Shown here in pieces: positions 47,241 through 59,030 of a DNA stretch of 64,000 bases; within the stretch, counting starts at the first letter, position 1; each line of letters begins with the position of its first letter. The stretch is from Utricularia gibba (Eukaryota > Streptophyta > Magnoliopsida > Lamiales > Lentibulariaceae): NCBI GenBank assembly GCA_002189035.1, contig NEEC01000004.1:1178001-1242000 (forward strand), in the 5' to 3' direction. The notes under the pieces are model-generated. The model did not search any database. It was not told where the DNA came from and saw only the letters and a program-made list of their open reading frames with translations. A program made the translations under genes and the position numbers.

Positions 47241-47315
47241 TTTATCAGACAACACAAAGAGGGAAGAACGATGTACAAACTCCAGAGAGGTGGGGAAGCA
47301 GTGAGATCTAACCCG

Positions 47316-47323
47316 TATAAATA
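47316..47323 (-). promoter_or_regulatory. TATA box of the short coiled-coil gene
   Basis: The minus strand reads TATTTATA about 75 bp upstream of the ATG and just downstream of the MSA element at 47339-47349. Confidence 0.5.
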
Positions 47324-47338
47324 AGAGCTAATGGGGTG

Positions 47339-47349
47339 TCCAACGGTCA
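47339..47349 (+). promoter_or_regulatory. MSA element, G2/M-type promoter
   Basis: TCCAACGGTCA is a full match to the YCYAACGGYYA mitosis-specific activator. A second, partial copy lies nearby in the opposite orientation (GACCGTTTC near 47380). Such pairs drive G2/M expression through three-repeat MYB factors in plants, consistent with the mitotic expression known for 3xHMG-box genes. Confidence 0.65.
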
Positions 47350-47706
47350 AAAAGATTTGAAAGTTTGAAACTTGGAAATGACCGTTTCATTTCACGTAAT
47401 TGAAAACCATTAACCTCTACTTCCCAAGAAGAATAACATCTCAGAATCACCAGTTTGATCAAGAGAAATTGGCATGTTTTGCAAGAATACGAATGAAAAA
47501 TCGAGTCTTTGCAAGTTAATAGCACACAATCAAACAAAACTAATAACACAGTACACGAAGGAGAAATGAACCTTTGGATACAGATGGAGGACTAACTTCT
47601 GTTCCTAGAGAAATGCTGCTGCTCAGCGCAGGTCTTCCCTTTCAGAATTGAATCTACTCTGATATTTCACACGAGCTGAATCAAGTTCAGTGCATAGTTA
47701 CTTTCC

Positions 47707-49579
47707 TCACCGATCCAGCACCATTTCAAACAAAACTTGGTTCCAATGATCTATAGGACCCGGCAGGCACCAGTGAAGGCAGTCGTTTATTACTGTAGCG
47801 GACTTGTTCTTTGCAAATGGCTGAAAGAATCTGTAGGCGCCCGGGTGTCCATCCGGCCTCGACAGAGCGAGCGCAGTCATGTCAAAAAGCCGGAAATCTA
47901 CACCATTTTCAGAAGCCAAACGAGATGCATTCCAGAACTCCTCAAGGCCAACATCATGCATAATTCTGTTCAACTCCTCCAACTGTAATTCACCTTGCTT
48001 TGCAGGCTGCGTTTTATGGCAAGCTCCACCAGCACTCCAATCCCCACCTTCAAAGTGATCCGGGGTGGGAGGTCTGTAAAAGATGACGCCTTTGTGATTT
48101 GATTCAGCGATGAATTTGAAGGCCCGCCGGATGACCTTATGCATAGCAAACTCAAATCCGAGCTCGGTGAGGTTCCTTTTGGGGCAGTAATGGCACCCCA
48201 ACACAGTGTTATTTTCATAGTAGATTGCGGTCTTGACGAACCATTTTCCAGCCGCTATGATCATATAATCGAACCCTTTGTATGGCTCAATCCAGTTATC
48301 ATCTAGAATATCAAGATGCAGCTCGATTTCAGATGTTGAAACGCCGTTCGTATCTTCAAAAATAGAGGCTTTAGCCAGAAAAGGACTCCAAACTATTGAA
48401 AAGGTGATATTGTAACCAGGAAACGTCCATGCCATGGATTTGTACTCTTTATCATGGAAAACTTGAACTGGCTGCTCAACCTGAATCGTACAACAAATGT
48501 TAACGAGGATCCCCCAAAATCCAGCCAACTATAAACCAAACCACAGACAGGCCAAAATGTATCTTTAAGTCGACACACGCAGATTTTGATAGAATTCTTC
48601 TTCGAGCTCGAAAAGAAAAATCACAACAGCAGCATGAACATACAAGATTATGAGACAGCAAAGAATTATAATCACATAATGTACATCAAGCTCATCTCAT
48701 ATTAAAGTATATTAACAGGGGATGCTATAAAATGCATGCAATTAAAGAGGGCTGAACTTGAAATGGGCCATGTTCATCAACAGGCATTACAACACAAGCA
48801 CCAATTCTGAAGACGGTCATAGCATTAGGGGCATGTAGCTGAAAATCCTAACTATGAGGGTCCTCTAAGTCAACAAATGAGAAGATTTCATGTTGCGGAA
48901 ACAAGATTTTGAAGCAGAAGCAAAATTTACCGATGACAGTATGCAAAGCAAGGATTGGATATGGTTCCTTGATATGGAATCTCCAATGAAAGCCCAAGAT
49001 TTGTTCCTCATCTTCTCCAAAAACCTCTTAGGATCAAGTGGATGCAATTCACAACCATGAGGCTTCCATTTCCAGTACAAATAGCCAGTGTCTGGCCTAC
49101 CATTCTTCATACAATTCTGATGACCTTCAATGAATACGCAACTCTCATTTGTATAAAAAGGGCCACTACTCTCTGGAGTCCAATCTCCATCGAGGAGATC
49201 GCAAATCCCTTGAGTTTTCTCATTTTCTGCAACGATTGAAGGATCTCAATAAACCCACTATCACCTTAAAAGGAAATTTAACTATAAAATTGACTCAGTA
49301 CTCGAAGATCGCTACTTTTCTCAAAACCCAGCTTAACAAATGCAGTAAAGCAGCAATCTAACCTTTTTTTCCTCGAGAATCCTCCAAAGGAGAGAAATTT
49401 TGAACGTCTTCGGATAAAGGGCCAGAGGGTAACGAAGAGAAATCGGAGGAATTGCTGAAGAGAAGCCGAGCAGCGAGGCCCAGTGCAAGAACACAGACAC
49501 CCAACTTAATAACCAAGTAACTGTTCATGCGAAGAAATCTCGGCCGAAAAATCGAATCGGAGAACATTTTCTTCACCAT
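47707..49579 (-). CDS. Trichome birefringence-like (TBL) polysaccharide O-acetyltransferase
   Basis: Golgi type II membrane protein of the TBL/DUF231 family that O-acetylates cell-wall polysaccharides; the closest-looking clade is TBL23-26, which acts on mannan, but that is inferred. Exons: 49579-49363, 49226-48931 and 48480-47707; 428 residues. One membrane anchor near residues 20-40 (LVIKLGVCVLALGLAARLLF). The TBL domain starts at CDLLDGDWTPESSGPFYT. The catalytic GDS motif is present (AFIGDSISRNH, Ser about 156) and so is the C-terminal DxxH (DCLHWCLPGP, Asp about 404 and His about 407), so the esterase-type catalytic pair is intact. Splice phases all agree. Confidence 0.93.
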
Positions 49580-50235
49580 TGTTAGGAGATCCAGAGGACC
49601 ACGATCGATATTTGATAAAAGAATGCCATTACCTTTGTCTATACGAATCGTCCAGACTTCCAGCAGCCATACTCCATATTCTCTGACAGCGGGCCAGCGT
49701 CTTCAAAGATTGACTTGATCCCCAGTCTTGCTATTTCCTTCACCTCCGTCAGCTGTCCCAAAAGCCCATGTCACATATTCGCATTTACTCATTTTATTGG
49801 TCATCACCCTCGATCATTCTTTTTTCCAATGGCAATCATCAACCTCAATCATGATTTCTCGTATGTGAAAAAAAAAAAAGAAAAACCAATCATGAGCCCA
49901 TGACGATTAAATGCCCCATCTTCAGCTAAAAAGTACTACATTGAAAGGCCAACTGCCATCGCCACTTCAGCCAATTCATTTGTGAAGCCGCCATTGGTGA
50001 AACTTCGAAAAAACAGACAAGATTGTAATAAAAAGAGAATGCTGGTTACTGTCCAATGTGAAAAATGAAAAAGATTACTTATTTCACATACCAGCATCCT
50101 CAACTAATGGTCATCAATCTCAATCATGATTTAATCTTTTTTTAATGATGATAACGACGTGTAAATAGCTTGTTAGAATAATCAACTTCCAATAATTTAC
50201 TAGACTTGCTGTATAGGCTGCAATGTATGGTGTTT
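49580..50235. other. TBL upstream region and 3' flank of the coiled-coil gene
   Basis: Promoter and leader of the TBL gene, then mixed DNA with an A12 tract near 49870. No ORF recognised. Confidence 0.45.
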
Positions 50236-52383
50236 TTACGCCGCTCTTCTCCTTGTCTTGTTCATTTCCGACACCATCTTCTTGAAAAATTCGGACCGGC
50301 TCCGGTGGTAGTCGATCCACACGCATAGCTGCCGAATGGCCTCTCTCTTCTCCTCCTTGAGTACCAACATCGAATCTTCATTGTCCTGCAACGTTTTCTC
50401 TAGCTCCCTCACTTTATTCTCTGACTTCCAGAGCTTCTCCCTGCAACACAATATTTCAGCTTCTTTGTCACTGAGTTGGGCTAAGAGGCAATCCATTTCA
50501 TTGTTCGCATTTGAATGTGCTCTGTTCTTTCGAATCGCCCAGTGTTTGGCAAAGTTTAGCTCGCAGGCGGCCTTGGAAATTCTGTTGAGGAAGTTGTCTG
50601 AGCATTCAGCAAACTTTAGACTAACTGAATCCAATGAAATGAGCAGGTCATTCGTCATGATGGCTACATCCTTCATGCCATCAACAGCTGCTTGATTCCT
50701 TACAGCTTTGCCTTGTAATTCACTTCTCACTTCCTCATACGCTTCTTTGGTCTTTCTGTACCATTCTTTGAGCTCAACTTGCAGCTGCTCTGCGACCCTG
50801 ATCCTGCGGCTGAGGATTCGGAACTGGTCCTCGAAGACCTTTCGATGTTCTTCCGCCATTTCCTCTACTTTTCTATCAATGTGTTGCAAGTTCGCTGATA
50901 GTTTTGCTTCAGCAGCTTCTTTTTCATTGCTCAGCTTGCTGATGAGCGCATCGAGTTGAAGTATGCGTTTCTTCTGATGCTCAAGTTGAATGACAATATC
51001 TGAATTCTTCCTCTCCAGCTGAGACTTTGTTGAAGAAGATTCTTGCTTCGATTTATCGAGCTCGTCTTGCAATTGCTTCTTGACGGTTTCTAGTCCTCTC
51101 AACTTGATCATCACATCTTCCAACTTGGCCTTCAGACTTGTGATCTCTTCTTCCATGGATTTGATCTTCATAGACATAGAAACCTGGCAATCCTGAAACT
51201 TCTGTTGCTCAGTTACTATCTCTGATTCCTTCACAGACAGAGTTGCCTGAAGGCGGCATATTTCTTGTCGAAGCTTAACATTTTCGACATTCGTCTGCGA
51301 AGCTTCCAGGCTTGTTTTCTGCACATGATTCTCTAGTTCACTTTCCTTGTTCCTTAAAGATTTAATCACTTGTTCCAAATCTTTGATGAGCTCCTTCAGA
51401 CCTTCTTCCCCATCCCTGCTGCTACTTGTCACCATAGCCTCTGCTTCACCATTTTCATCCATGGATTCGTCTGTTTTCGATGTCGACTCCAATTCATCTC
51501 CCTTATCCTTCACTGTGGCGAGCTCAACCTGCAGGCCATCACATTTCTGCAAGAGCTCTTGAACTCTAGAGAGTAGCATCAGCTCATTGTCCTCATACTT
51601 TTGTGTTAGTGAGCAGACTTGAAGCTCTTGTTCTCTGCACTTGGCTTCCATTCTTGAGACCTCTTTCTTCATTTCCATCTCTTGCTTACACTTCTCCTCT
51701 ATTTGCTCCTCTATCTCCGCCTTCCGGTTCCGAAGCTCCTCAATTTCAAGCTTCAAATCCGACACTTGTTTCTCCAGATCACCCCCCATTGGAGCATCCT
51801 CAAGAATCTCGCTGAACTCCAAAGGTGAGCCAAGGCTAGCACTTTTCCTTGAGAAAGCAAGCTTATGGCTGAGAACTGTGTCATCTAAATCCAATGCCTC
51901 GATCTCTCGAAAATCGACGTCCGGTGACCTGGTAAAGCTTCTAACAAACATCTTGTTTCGAGTGTTCAACGGCGTGTAGAACGCCTCCGAATCGGAGCTG
52001 GGGGAACAATCATCCTCCTCCCCAGCATCCACACTACGCTTCACCTCATCCCTCAGCTCCTCATACAGAGAGTGAATCCATTGGTACTGCTTCTGGATCT
52101 GTTCCATTAGGTGAATGACTTCCACCCTCTTCCTCGAACTTCCTTCGCCATTTCCATTGCCCATGCTCCTCACGATCATCCTCATCCGCCTCATTTTGTT
52201 CTGCCCTTCTGCCAGATCAATGACAGGAATCAAGAAAAGGCAACTAAGAAAAAAAGCTTGCTCAATGTGGAACAACTGGTTGATGAAAGTACCCATTTTG
52301 GCCCATCTCAATTCCTCTTCTCTCTCGGGATCAATGTGGCTGCTGATGGATCTCAGCGACCCTCTCCCATGGTGGCTCGCCAT
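50236..52383 (-). CDS. Long coiled-coil protein, CIP1/NET4-like
   Basis: A 687-residue coiled-coil protein related to COP1-interactive protein 1-like / NETWORKED-type actin- or cytoskeleton-associated proteins. Start ATG 52383. The N-terminus reads SSHIDPEREEELRWAKM, like the family's SHIDPEKEEEL segment. An 84-nt intron (52292-52209, GT..AG) follows; its length is a multiple of three and it has no stop, so the raw open frame runs through it and adds 28 residues. Next come MEQIQKQYQWIHSLYEELRD, a long heptad-rich region (about residues 200-620, many Glu, Lys, Leu and Gln), and a conserved tail REAIRQLCVWIDYHRSRSEF. The classical N-terminal NAB actin-binding domain is not obvious. The frame is intact. 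Confidence 0.85.
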   Translation of the reverse strand: MASHHGRGSLRSISSHIDPEREEELRWAKMGTFINQLFHIEQAFFLSCLFLIPVIDLAEGQNKMRRMRMIVRSMGNGNGEGSSRKRVEVIHLMEQIQKQYQWIHSLYEELRDEVKRSVDAGEEDDCSPSSDSEAFYTPLNTRNKMFVRSFTRSPDVDFREIEALDLDDTVLSHKLAFSRKSASLGSPLEFSEILEDAPMGGDLEKQVSDLKLEIEELRNRKAEIEEQIEEKCKQEMEMKKEVSRMEAKCREQELQVCSLTQKYEDNELMLLSRVQELLQKCDGLQVELATVKDKGDELESTSKTDESMDENGEAEAMVTSSSRDGEEGLKELIKDLEQVIKSLRNKESELENHVQKTSLEASQTNVENVKLRQEICRLQATLSVKESEIVTEQQKFQDCQVSMSMKIKSMEEEITSLKAKLEDVMIKLRGLETVKKQLQDELDKSKQESSSTKSQLERKNSDIVIQLEHQKKRILQLDALISKLSNEKEAAEAKLSANLQHIDRKVEEMAEEHRKVFEDQFRILSRRIRVAEQLQVELKEWYRKTKEAYEEVRSELQGKAVRNQAAVDGMKDVAIMTNDLLISLDSVSLKFAECSDNFLNRISKAACELNFAKHWAIRKNRAHSNANNEMDCLLAQLSDKEAEILCCREKLWKSENKVRELEKTLQDNEDSMLVLKEEKREAIRQLCVWIDYHRSRSEFFKKMVSEMNKTRRRAA

Positions 52384-53949
52384 TGCGATATCCAAGATAC
52401 CAGCGATATTATTCCCTACACATGCACAAAAATCTATCTCTTTTCACAGCCACACCACGATCATTTCAACATGCAAATCGCATTATGCATCATCCATTTT
52501 CACGTCGAGGGAATTGAGATATGGTAACCGGGCAGCAGAGAGAGAGAAAACCATTACCTGAAGGATGCTTATCGATGAACAACAGGGGAAAACCGTGCAA
52601 ACGCAAAGGGCCAGAAGATGACAATTTCCTGGTTTTTTGGATGCTTCAAACCGCATGTTTGTTTAGACAGTGTTCTTATTACATTAAATTTTTTTATTTT
52701 TAATGAAAGTTAAATTCATACTATTATTCAAAAATTACAATTTTAATAATATGTATATATAATTTTTTTTTGAATGATGATGTAACTCTGTCACTTTATT
52801 TCTAGGTACGTTGCTCTTCTTACGCATATTGTAGTTGAGTATCCCATAAAGAAGAGGATTCATTATTAACATAAGAAATAACAATTTACACCTGTTATTT
52901 TATTGGTTATTTGGAAGAATAACCATCTAGCCTTCATCAAAGTTGAAAAATAACTATACTTTCAATTTTTTTGAGAAATAATCATACCAATTTATAAAAT
53001 TTTAAATAAATAGTTTTAAAAATAAGAATAAAAATAATACAAATACAATTTATAATTGAGATGAACATTTCTTTAAAAAAATTGAGATATAAGCATTTAT
53101 CAAATTTGATGTGAAATGAATGGAATAATTTTTTATTTTGGAGATGTTTATAGAATCAATTTTGTTACTAGGAAATATTTATGTTTTAAAAAGTTTAAAA
53201 ATTTAAAAATAATAATTATTTGTAATAATTTGCATAAACTATGTTGAAATTCCTTTCTGTATATGTACGGTCTTTTTTGAAATGGAGGATGGTTTTCCTT
53301 GTTCCTCACCCTCTTTCTTCAAACTGAACTCAAAACAGAACCTAATAAAAATAATTAAAAACGTTCATTCAATTCCTCCAGCTGCATGGGTTGGGATGGG
53401 ACGTTGTAGGTTGGAGAGATTCTTGAGCATCGAGCCCGGCAGCCTTGATCAAACTACACCATGAACCGCAGCGGGTTCCGAAGCAGTAAATAAATGAATT
53501 ACTGTTTCAGTTCCCGGCACACCATGATCCGCAACAGAGGTAGGGTTTTGTGTGGAGGTGGAGGAGACCGGAAAGGAACAAAAGAACAGTAGAATGCATG
53601 TTGTTGGATTCCTGTGAATCCAGGGACAGCCACCCCAGGCATGGGTTGGGACTTGAAATATGGGGGGAAATGATTCAGAACCCAAAGCACCCTTTTACAG
53701 AGTTCACACTTGCTTTTTTTCCCCCTTCAGAATTGAAGCACAGTAGCCCTCCTCCTGCTGTTGCTGCTCTTTCTTTTTTAACCTCTGTGGCGTTTCACCT
53801 GCGCTTGCACAATTGGAACTCAGGTTTTAACCATTCCTTCCGTGGTGAAGACTGGATTTTTCACATATCACATATCCACTTGCATTGCAACTGCTCATTT
53901 TCAGATTTCTACACTTCCTGATAATCCATAAAAAACAATTATTCTTCCA

Positions 53950-53995
<46 letters not shown>

Positions 53996-56710
53996 TATTA
54001 AATTGTTGTTTAATCCTCGGGGTTCGGACCTTCGTACCGTTTCTGGGTGAGAACGCAGTGCAGGTGCAATTTATTTCGTTCCGCCGCTATATTTGACGGT
54101 CCTTTTTACCTAAATCGCTCAGCATTATTAATTAATAAACGTAAATAGTAACTATATTTTTAAATAAAAAAAATCAATCTTCTTAAATAAAAATTAAATT
54201 AAACCCTAATTCCATGGTTATTTTGATTATTTTGATTATTTTGATTGCGATTGGTAAGCCCCTAAAATGATCTTCCGGATATGTACGGTGTTACAAGGTA
54301 AAATCCGACATTCCTGGTAAAATCCGGTATGCGTGAAGGAGATGGGTGAAGTTGGTGAAATTATGAAAATGACAGTGGCATTGACTGCGGCTGACACAAT
54401 TCGCCAGAATAAAATATTATGTAAGCATTTAATTTTGAATTAGTACACTGAAATGATAATTCGAAATTCTGAAATTAAAGATCATAATTAAAGTTTTTCG
54501 AAAAAAAACTCATTTCTTTTTGCTACAAACTTTGTTTTTAGAAATACTACAAAACAGTTTTGTTTAAAATACGAATTATTTATATTTTAAAAAATTTAAA
54601 AATCTAAAAACATTTTTTATTTTTTAAAAATAAATAATCTAAACTTCTAATTTATAAAAATCTATAAATTTATATTTCGAATGTCTTAGGTTTTTGAAAT
54701 AGTGTTCTAAAAACAATTTTGTTATGCAACACGAGTAATTTATGTTTCAAAAATTTCAAAAATCTAAAAAAATTATTTTTATTTTTAATAACATGCATAC
54801 ATTTAATTTATTTTTTTATCTCAAATATTTTTCAAAAATTCATTTTAAAAAAACATATATCAAATAAAACTTGGCTCGTCTATATAACCCACATCATCGT
54901 TATCTTCCCTACCCGTCTCCTTTAACCCCCCTTCTTTCAAGCAATTCCAGGATCGAAGCGGAGTGTTCGCACAGAACTCCGCTCCGCATTCTGCTCCTAT
55001 TTTGCACACATTGTCTGGTCGGAGATCGGTGCCTTTGTCATGTATATGTCTGTCTTGTAAGAAGGTGTAAGTTGGTGGAGCATGGAGTGAACTCCCTTGA
55101 GTTCAAGCGTAGGGAAAGAAGGATCCAATTTGCTGTCGACGCATTCGTACAAATGCCGGCCATCGTTGACTCATCGATGACTGGTAAATGAACGAATGGA
55201 GCGGGAGTCAACTTGAATCCCACCTTTCTTGTTCTTGGACTGAAGGGAGCTCCCTCCCTCCCTCCCTCGTTTGCTCATGAAAAAGAAAAAAACCAAGGGG
55301 CGTTTTTTACCTTCGGTGAAAGTTAGGGGATGTTTGGTAGGGGTGGTTAGACTAGTTTTACCTGGTTTGGTTTAATATTACCATTGTTTGGGAGAAGTTA
55401 TTAGTTTAACACCATGTTTAAATTAAACACCAATTTTTTTGATTTTATGTGTTTAAATTCAACCCAACCTCTCATGGGTTTAAAATAAACAGTATGTTTA
55501 TTACTAAATAATTCATATTATGAAATCAGATTTTAAATAAACACCACTACCAAACTTGTTTATATTTAAAGAGGGATAATTTTAAACACAATTCTAAACA
55601 TTAATAATTTTAACTTATGTTATTCTAAATTTGCTATCATACATGACATTAGGGTTTTATGACACCGCTGTGGGGAACAGGAACAGAGATTCGGTACGGA
55701 CAGGGAGGAGCGGGGTATTGTTCTGTGGTAATAAGTTTCAATTCTCTGTCCACCTCAAAATTAAAAAAAATATGAACAAATCCCCATAAATGGTATCAAA
55801 AATACCTGATGTTGAGGTTAATAATTAGGGCAAGTCAAAAAAAAAAAAACGCGTTTATCAACTTGTCAAGCGACGGCGTCGTTGTGATGCGCGCAGGGCC
55901 TTTGTGTCTTTTTGCTCGATATCATTGCCAGCACTTTCCGAAGCCTAACTGGAGCTTCCCTGAAAGACGGGGTTCTGCTTTGCGTTGTATCTGGCTGTTC
56001 TCTTGCTTGGCGGAGGTGGCGGATCGGCGGCGTTTTGGAATAGGTGAGAATTTTGTCTTCGATGTTGCGTCATGCGTGGAGGACCACGGCGGAAGTGGAT
56101 GATTGAGTTCAACATTCAATTTCACCTTTCTCACTCGTGTGTTTAATTGTGCCCGTTGGTCTCTCCTTTTTCAGGTCAAGCGTACTTGTCGACAGTTTTT
56201 GGTCCGATGCTTTTCCATTTTTGTGTTTTCTTTTTTGGTGGCTGGAATTTGTGAAATTTCAGTAAGATCTCCTCTCTGTTTCTAATGGTAATCAGTTGAT
56301 TGAGATTCCTTTTATTGTGAGATTTCTCTATTCTGATTGAAATTCGTTTGGTATATCATGGCAGTGTTTTTATCTTTCCGATTGCTGTGCCGATGTTCGG
56401 CTTTTAGTATAGAATCTTACTTGTGGATGCTTGTCTGTATCCTTAGTCACCTAGAGATTACAATTTTCGCAGGAAGATTCTGTCTTTGCGTGAGATAGTG
56501 TGATCGTTGTGCGATGGGAGATCTTGACGTGCACTAGTGCTTGTAAACAAGGAAATCTGGTATGTATATAATGGACCGCCGTGATACATCGGGGTTTGTG
56601 AGTGGAGGAGGTCTGTTTAACTTGCCTCTGTAAAGATATACTTCAACCCCGGAGCTCAGGGAAGGCTGTTTTTTAAATAAGTGTTCTGTCTGTGCCGTTG
56701 CTGTCTGGAG
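52384..56710. other. Long intergenic region and leader of the zinc-finger repeat gene
   Basis: 52640-53270 and 54120-54870 are AT-rich. 53280-53920 has mixed composition with overlapping short ORFs, none recognised. A TATATAA at 54881 is followed by a pyrimidine-rich stretch and about 300 bp of GC-richer DNA without a clear ORF; it may be a separate short transcript or an upstream promoter. A CCCT repeat lies near 55250. 55840-56710 looks like a leader with possible introns (donor near 56044, acceptor near 56175). Confidence 0.4.
53953..53993. repeat. (TA)n microsatellite
   Basis: About twenty uninterrupted TA dinucleotides. Confidence 0.95.
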
Positions 56711-58586
56711 ATGGATTCCAGTTTCCACGATCTGTGTTGCAATGCTATCTGCAAATCTCACGCATTCAATAATTCGGGCAATCCTGTTTTGATTCGAGAA
56801 ACTGATGTCAATAGGCAGGATACGACCTTCGATGTTACTTCTCTGATTGGTGTAAAAAGGAGGTGGAGCTCTGTGGATGAGCCAGGGAATCAGCACGCTG
56901 GATCATTCCTAGACCTCAGCCTGGGACAGTCATCTAGTTTATCAGATACAATGGGGATCACGACTACTGGATGCACCTCGGTGTCTTCAGTCAAGGAGGC
57001 AGATTATTCTTCGATGGATTTGGCGTCGGACTTCACTCGCCACCTGGGAGGAGATAAACCAACGGAGTCAGAGAAATCTTGGAGATATCCTTTAAAATCA
57101 TACTGTGCATGGCCTGTGGTTGATCTGCAATTGAGTCTCTTCAGTGGAACTGCTCCATCTGAAGTTACAACTGCCCATTCAAGTCATACAGTGTTGGGTA
57201 AAGTAAGCAGGGTGATCGTAGAGCCTGACTTGGATACAGATGAAGAAATGAGAGGAAAGCATTATTCTCAACCGGCGAACATTATTGGATATGTAAACTC
57301 TGCTAACCAGCCATCAGGGGAGATTTCAGTGGCTTCTCCAAGTTTCTCCTCCAGCATAGCAACAGCAGATAAAACCTCCGCCAACTGTACTTCTGGGGTA
57401 GCATTGTCAAAGCACCAACGTGTGAAGGGTTCCAAAGGGTGCCAATCTATTGGGTGTGGTAAGGGAGCAAGAGGGGCTTCTGGTTTCTGTATCGCTCATG
57501 GCGGTGGTCGTAGGTGCCAGCGGACTGATTGCAGTAAAGGAGCTGAGGGTCGTACTGCTTTTTGCAAGGCTCATGGTGGTGGACGACGATGTGATTACCT
57601 AGGATGCACTAAAAGTGCTGAGGGACGCACGGATTTCTGTGTCGCCCATGGCGGTGGTCGGCGTTGTCGTCATGAGGGCTGCACCCGAGTCTCCAGAGGG
57701 AAATCCGGGAAATGCATTCGTCATGGTGGAGGCAAGAGATGCCAGATTGAAAATTGCACAAAGAGTGCAGAGGGCCGGTCTGGTCTTTGTATCTCTCATG
57801 GAGGTGGGCGCCGATGCAAATACCATGATTGCAAAAAGGGGCTCAGGGAAGCACGCAGTTCTGCAAGGCTCATGGCGGTGGTAAACGTTGCGCCTATCCA
57901 GGATGCCAAAAAGGTGCTGAAGGAAGCACCTCCTTCTGCAAAGGCCATGGAGGGGGGAAACGATGTTCATTCCAAGGGGAGGAGTTTGCCCGAAGAGTGT
58001 CCATGGAGGCACCCTTTTCTGTGTAGCACATGGAGGTGGCAAAAGGTGTGCGATTGCTGAGTGTACAAAGAGTGCCAGGGGACGAACTGACTTTTGTGTT
58101 CGTCACGGTGGGGGCAAGAGATGCCAATATGAAGGCTGTGACAAAAGCGCTCAGGGAAGGACTGATCTTTGCAAGGCTCATGGTGGAGGGAAGAGGTGCT
58201 CTTGGGGTCACTCTGGTTCACACTATGGCACTGGCGACGAACCATGTGCATTATACGCCAAGGTTAAAAATGGACTCTGCGCCAGCCATGGTGCGCTGGT
58301 TCAGGATAATAGAGTCCACGGTTCTGAGATGCATGAAACTGCAGTCCATGACTTGAGAGCCATTCAACATGCCGGAGCAACAACACACTTTGCACATGCA
58401 GGCACCCAATCCAACATAGAAACTCATGTTGGTTGCCATGTTGCAAATCTCCATGCTGGAAGTAATAAACCACTGGACAATTTTCCAGAAGGGAGGGTTC
58501 ATGGTGGTAATCTGATTGCAGTGGCTGCTTGCCATGAAGATCTGGCTGAACTATCAACATTCTTGACTCACTTAACAGGAATGTAA
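56711..58586 (+). CDS. WRKY19-type zinc-finger repeat protein (two single-base frameshifts)
   Basis: Plant nuclear-type protein with tandem zinc-finger-like repeats of the 'WRKY19-like zinc finger' family; it has no WRKY domain. Start ATG 56711 (MDSSFHDLCC), typical of the family. Residues 1-230 are Ser-rich and acidic, with LDLSLGQSSS resembling an EAR-type LxLxL motif. From about residue 238 there are ten or so repeats of C-X4-C...GRT-FC-AHGGGRRC. The frame breaks twice: at GGGG 57838-57841 and at GGGG 57976-57979. Adding one G at each rejoins three frames that carry consecutive repeats without losing a residue of spacing, giving 625 residues to the stop at 58584-58586. The tail is His- and Ala-rich. 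As written, the protein would end near 58060 in unrelated sequence. Confidence 0.88.
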
Positions 58587-59030
58587 GGTGGGTGGCTTTA
58601 CATGTTGGTATGTAGTCGCCTGAATAGAAAGTGTGCTGTACAATTTGTCATTGTTGAAGTAAGTTGCTTGTAAGCTAGCAATAAGGCAACATTGGAACAA
58701 CCAGTTTGTTGCTCCAATGCCCTCTTTTCCCTTCATTCCCATTCTTGTGGATACCCTCGATTTTCTTTTACAGACAATATTGCAGCTGTACTTCGATGCT
58801 TGTGAATTGTTTTGGTCTTTAGATATGATTCTGTTTTGACAATATGCAGCACCATGTAAAAAGCCTTCAACTAGTAATTATTCACAGGGCTCTAAATAGT
58901 TACACGGACAAAGATTTATTAGCAACGATATCTAATCACCAACACTCACAAAAGCTGTGTACCAATCCAAGAAATAAGTAATTGTAAAATCTCACACCTC
59001 CAAATTGTAATAAAGGCCACATCTGTATAC
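58587..59030. other. Convergent 3' ends
   Basis: 3' UTRs of the zinc-finger repeat gene (+) and the reticulon gene (-) meet here. Nothing else recognised. Confidence 0.5.

Noticed and set aside
46807-47304. 165-codon + strand ORF rich in Ser, Phe and Cys
   Set aside because: Antisense of the Lys/Glu-rich coiled coil of the short HMG-related gene.
57430-58240. Regular spacing of HGGG units suggesting a CRISPR-like array
   Set aside because: The periodicity is codon-level protein repetition with diverged DNA, not identical repeats with unique spacers.
58264-58560. His-rich minus-strand ORFs opposite the zinc-finger gene tail
   Set aside because: Antisense of the His/Ala-rich C-terminus.
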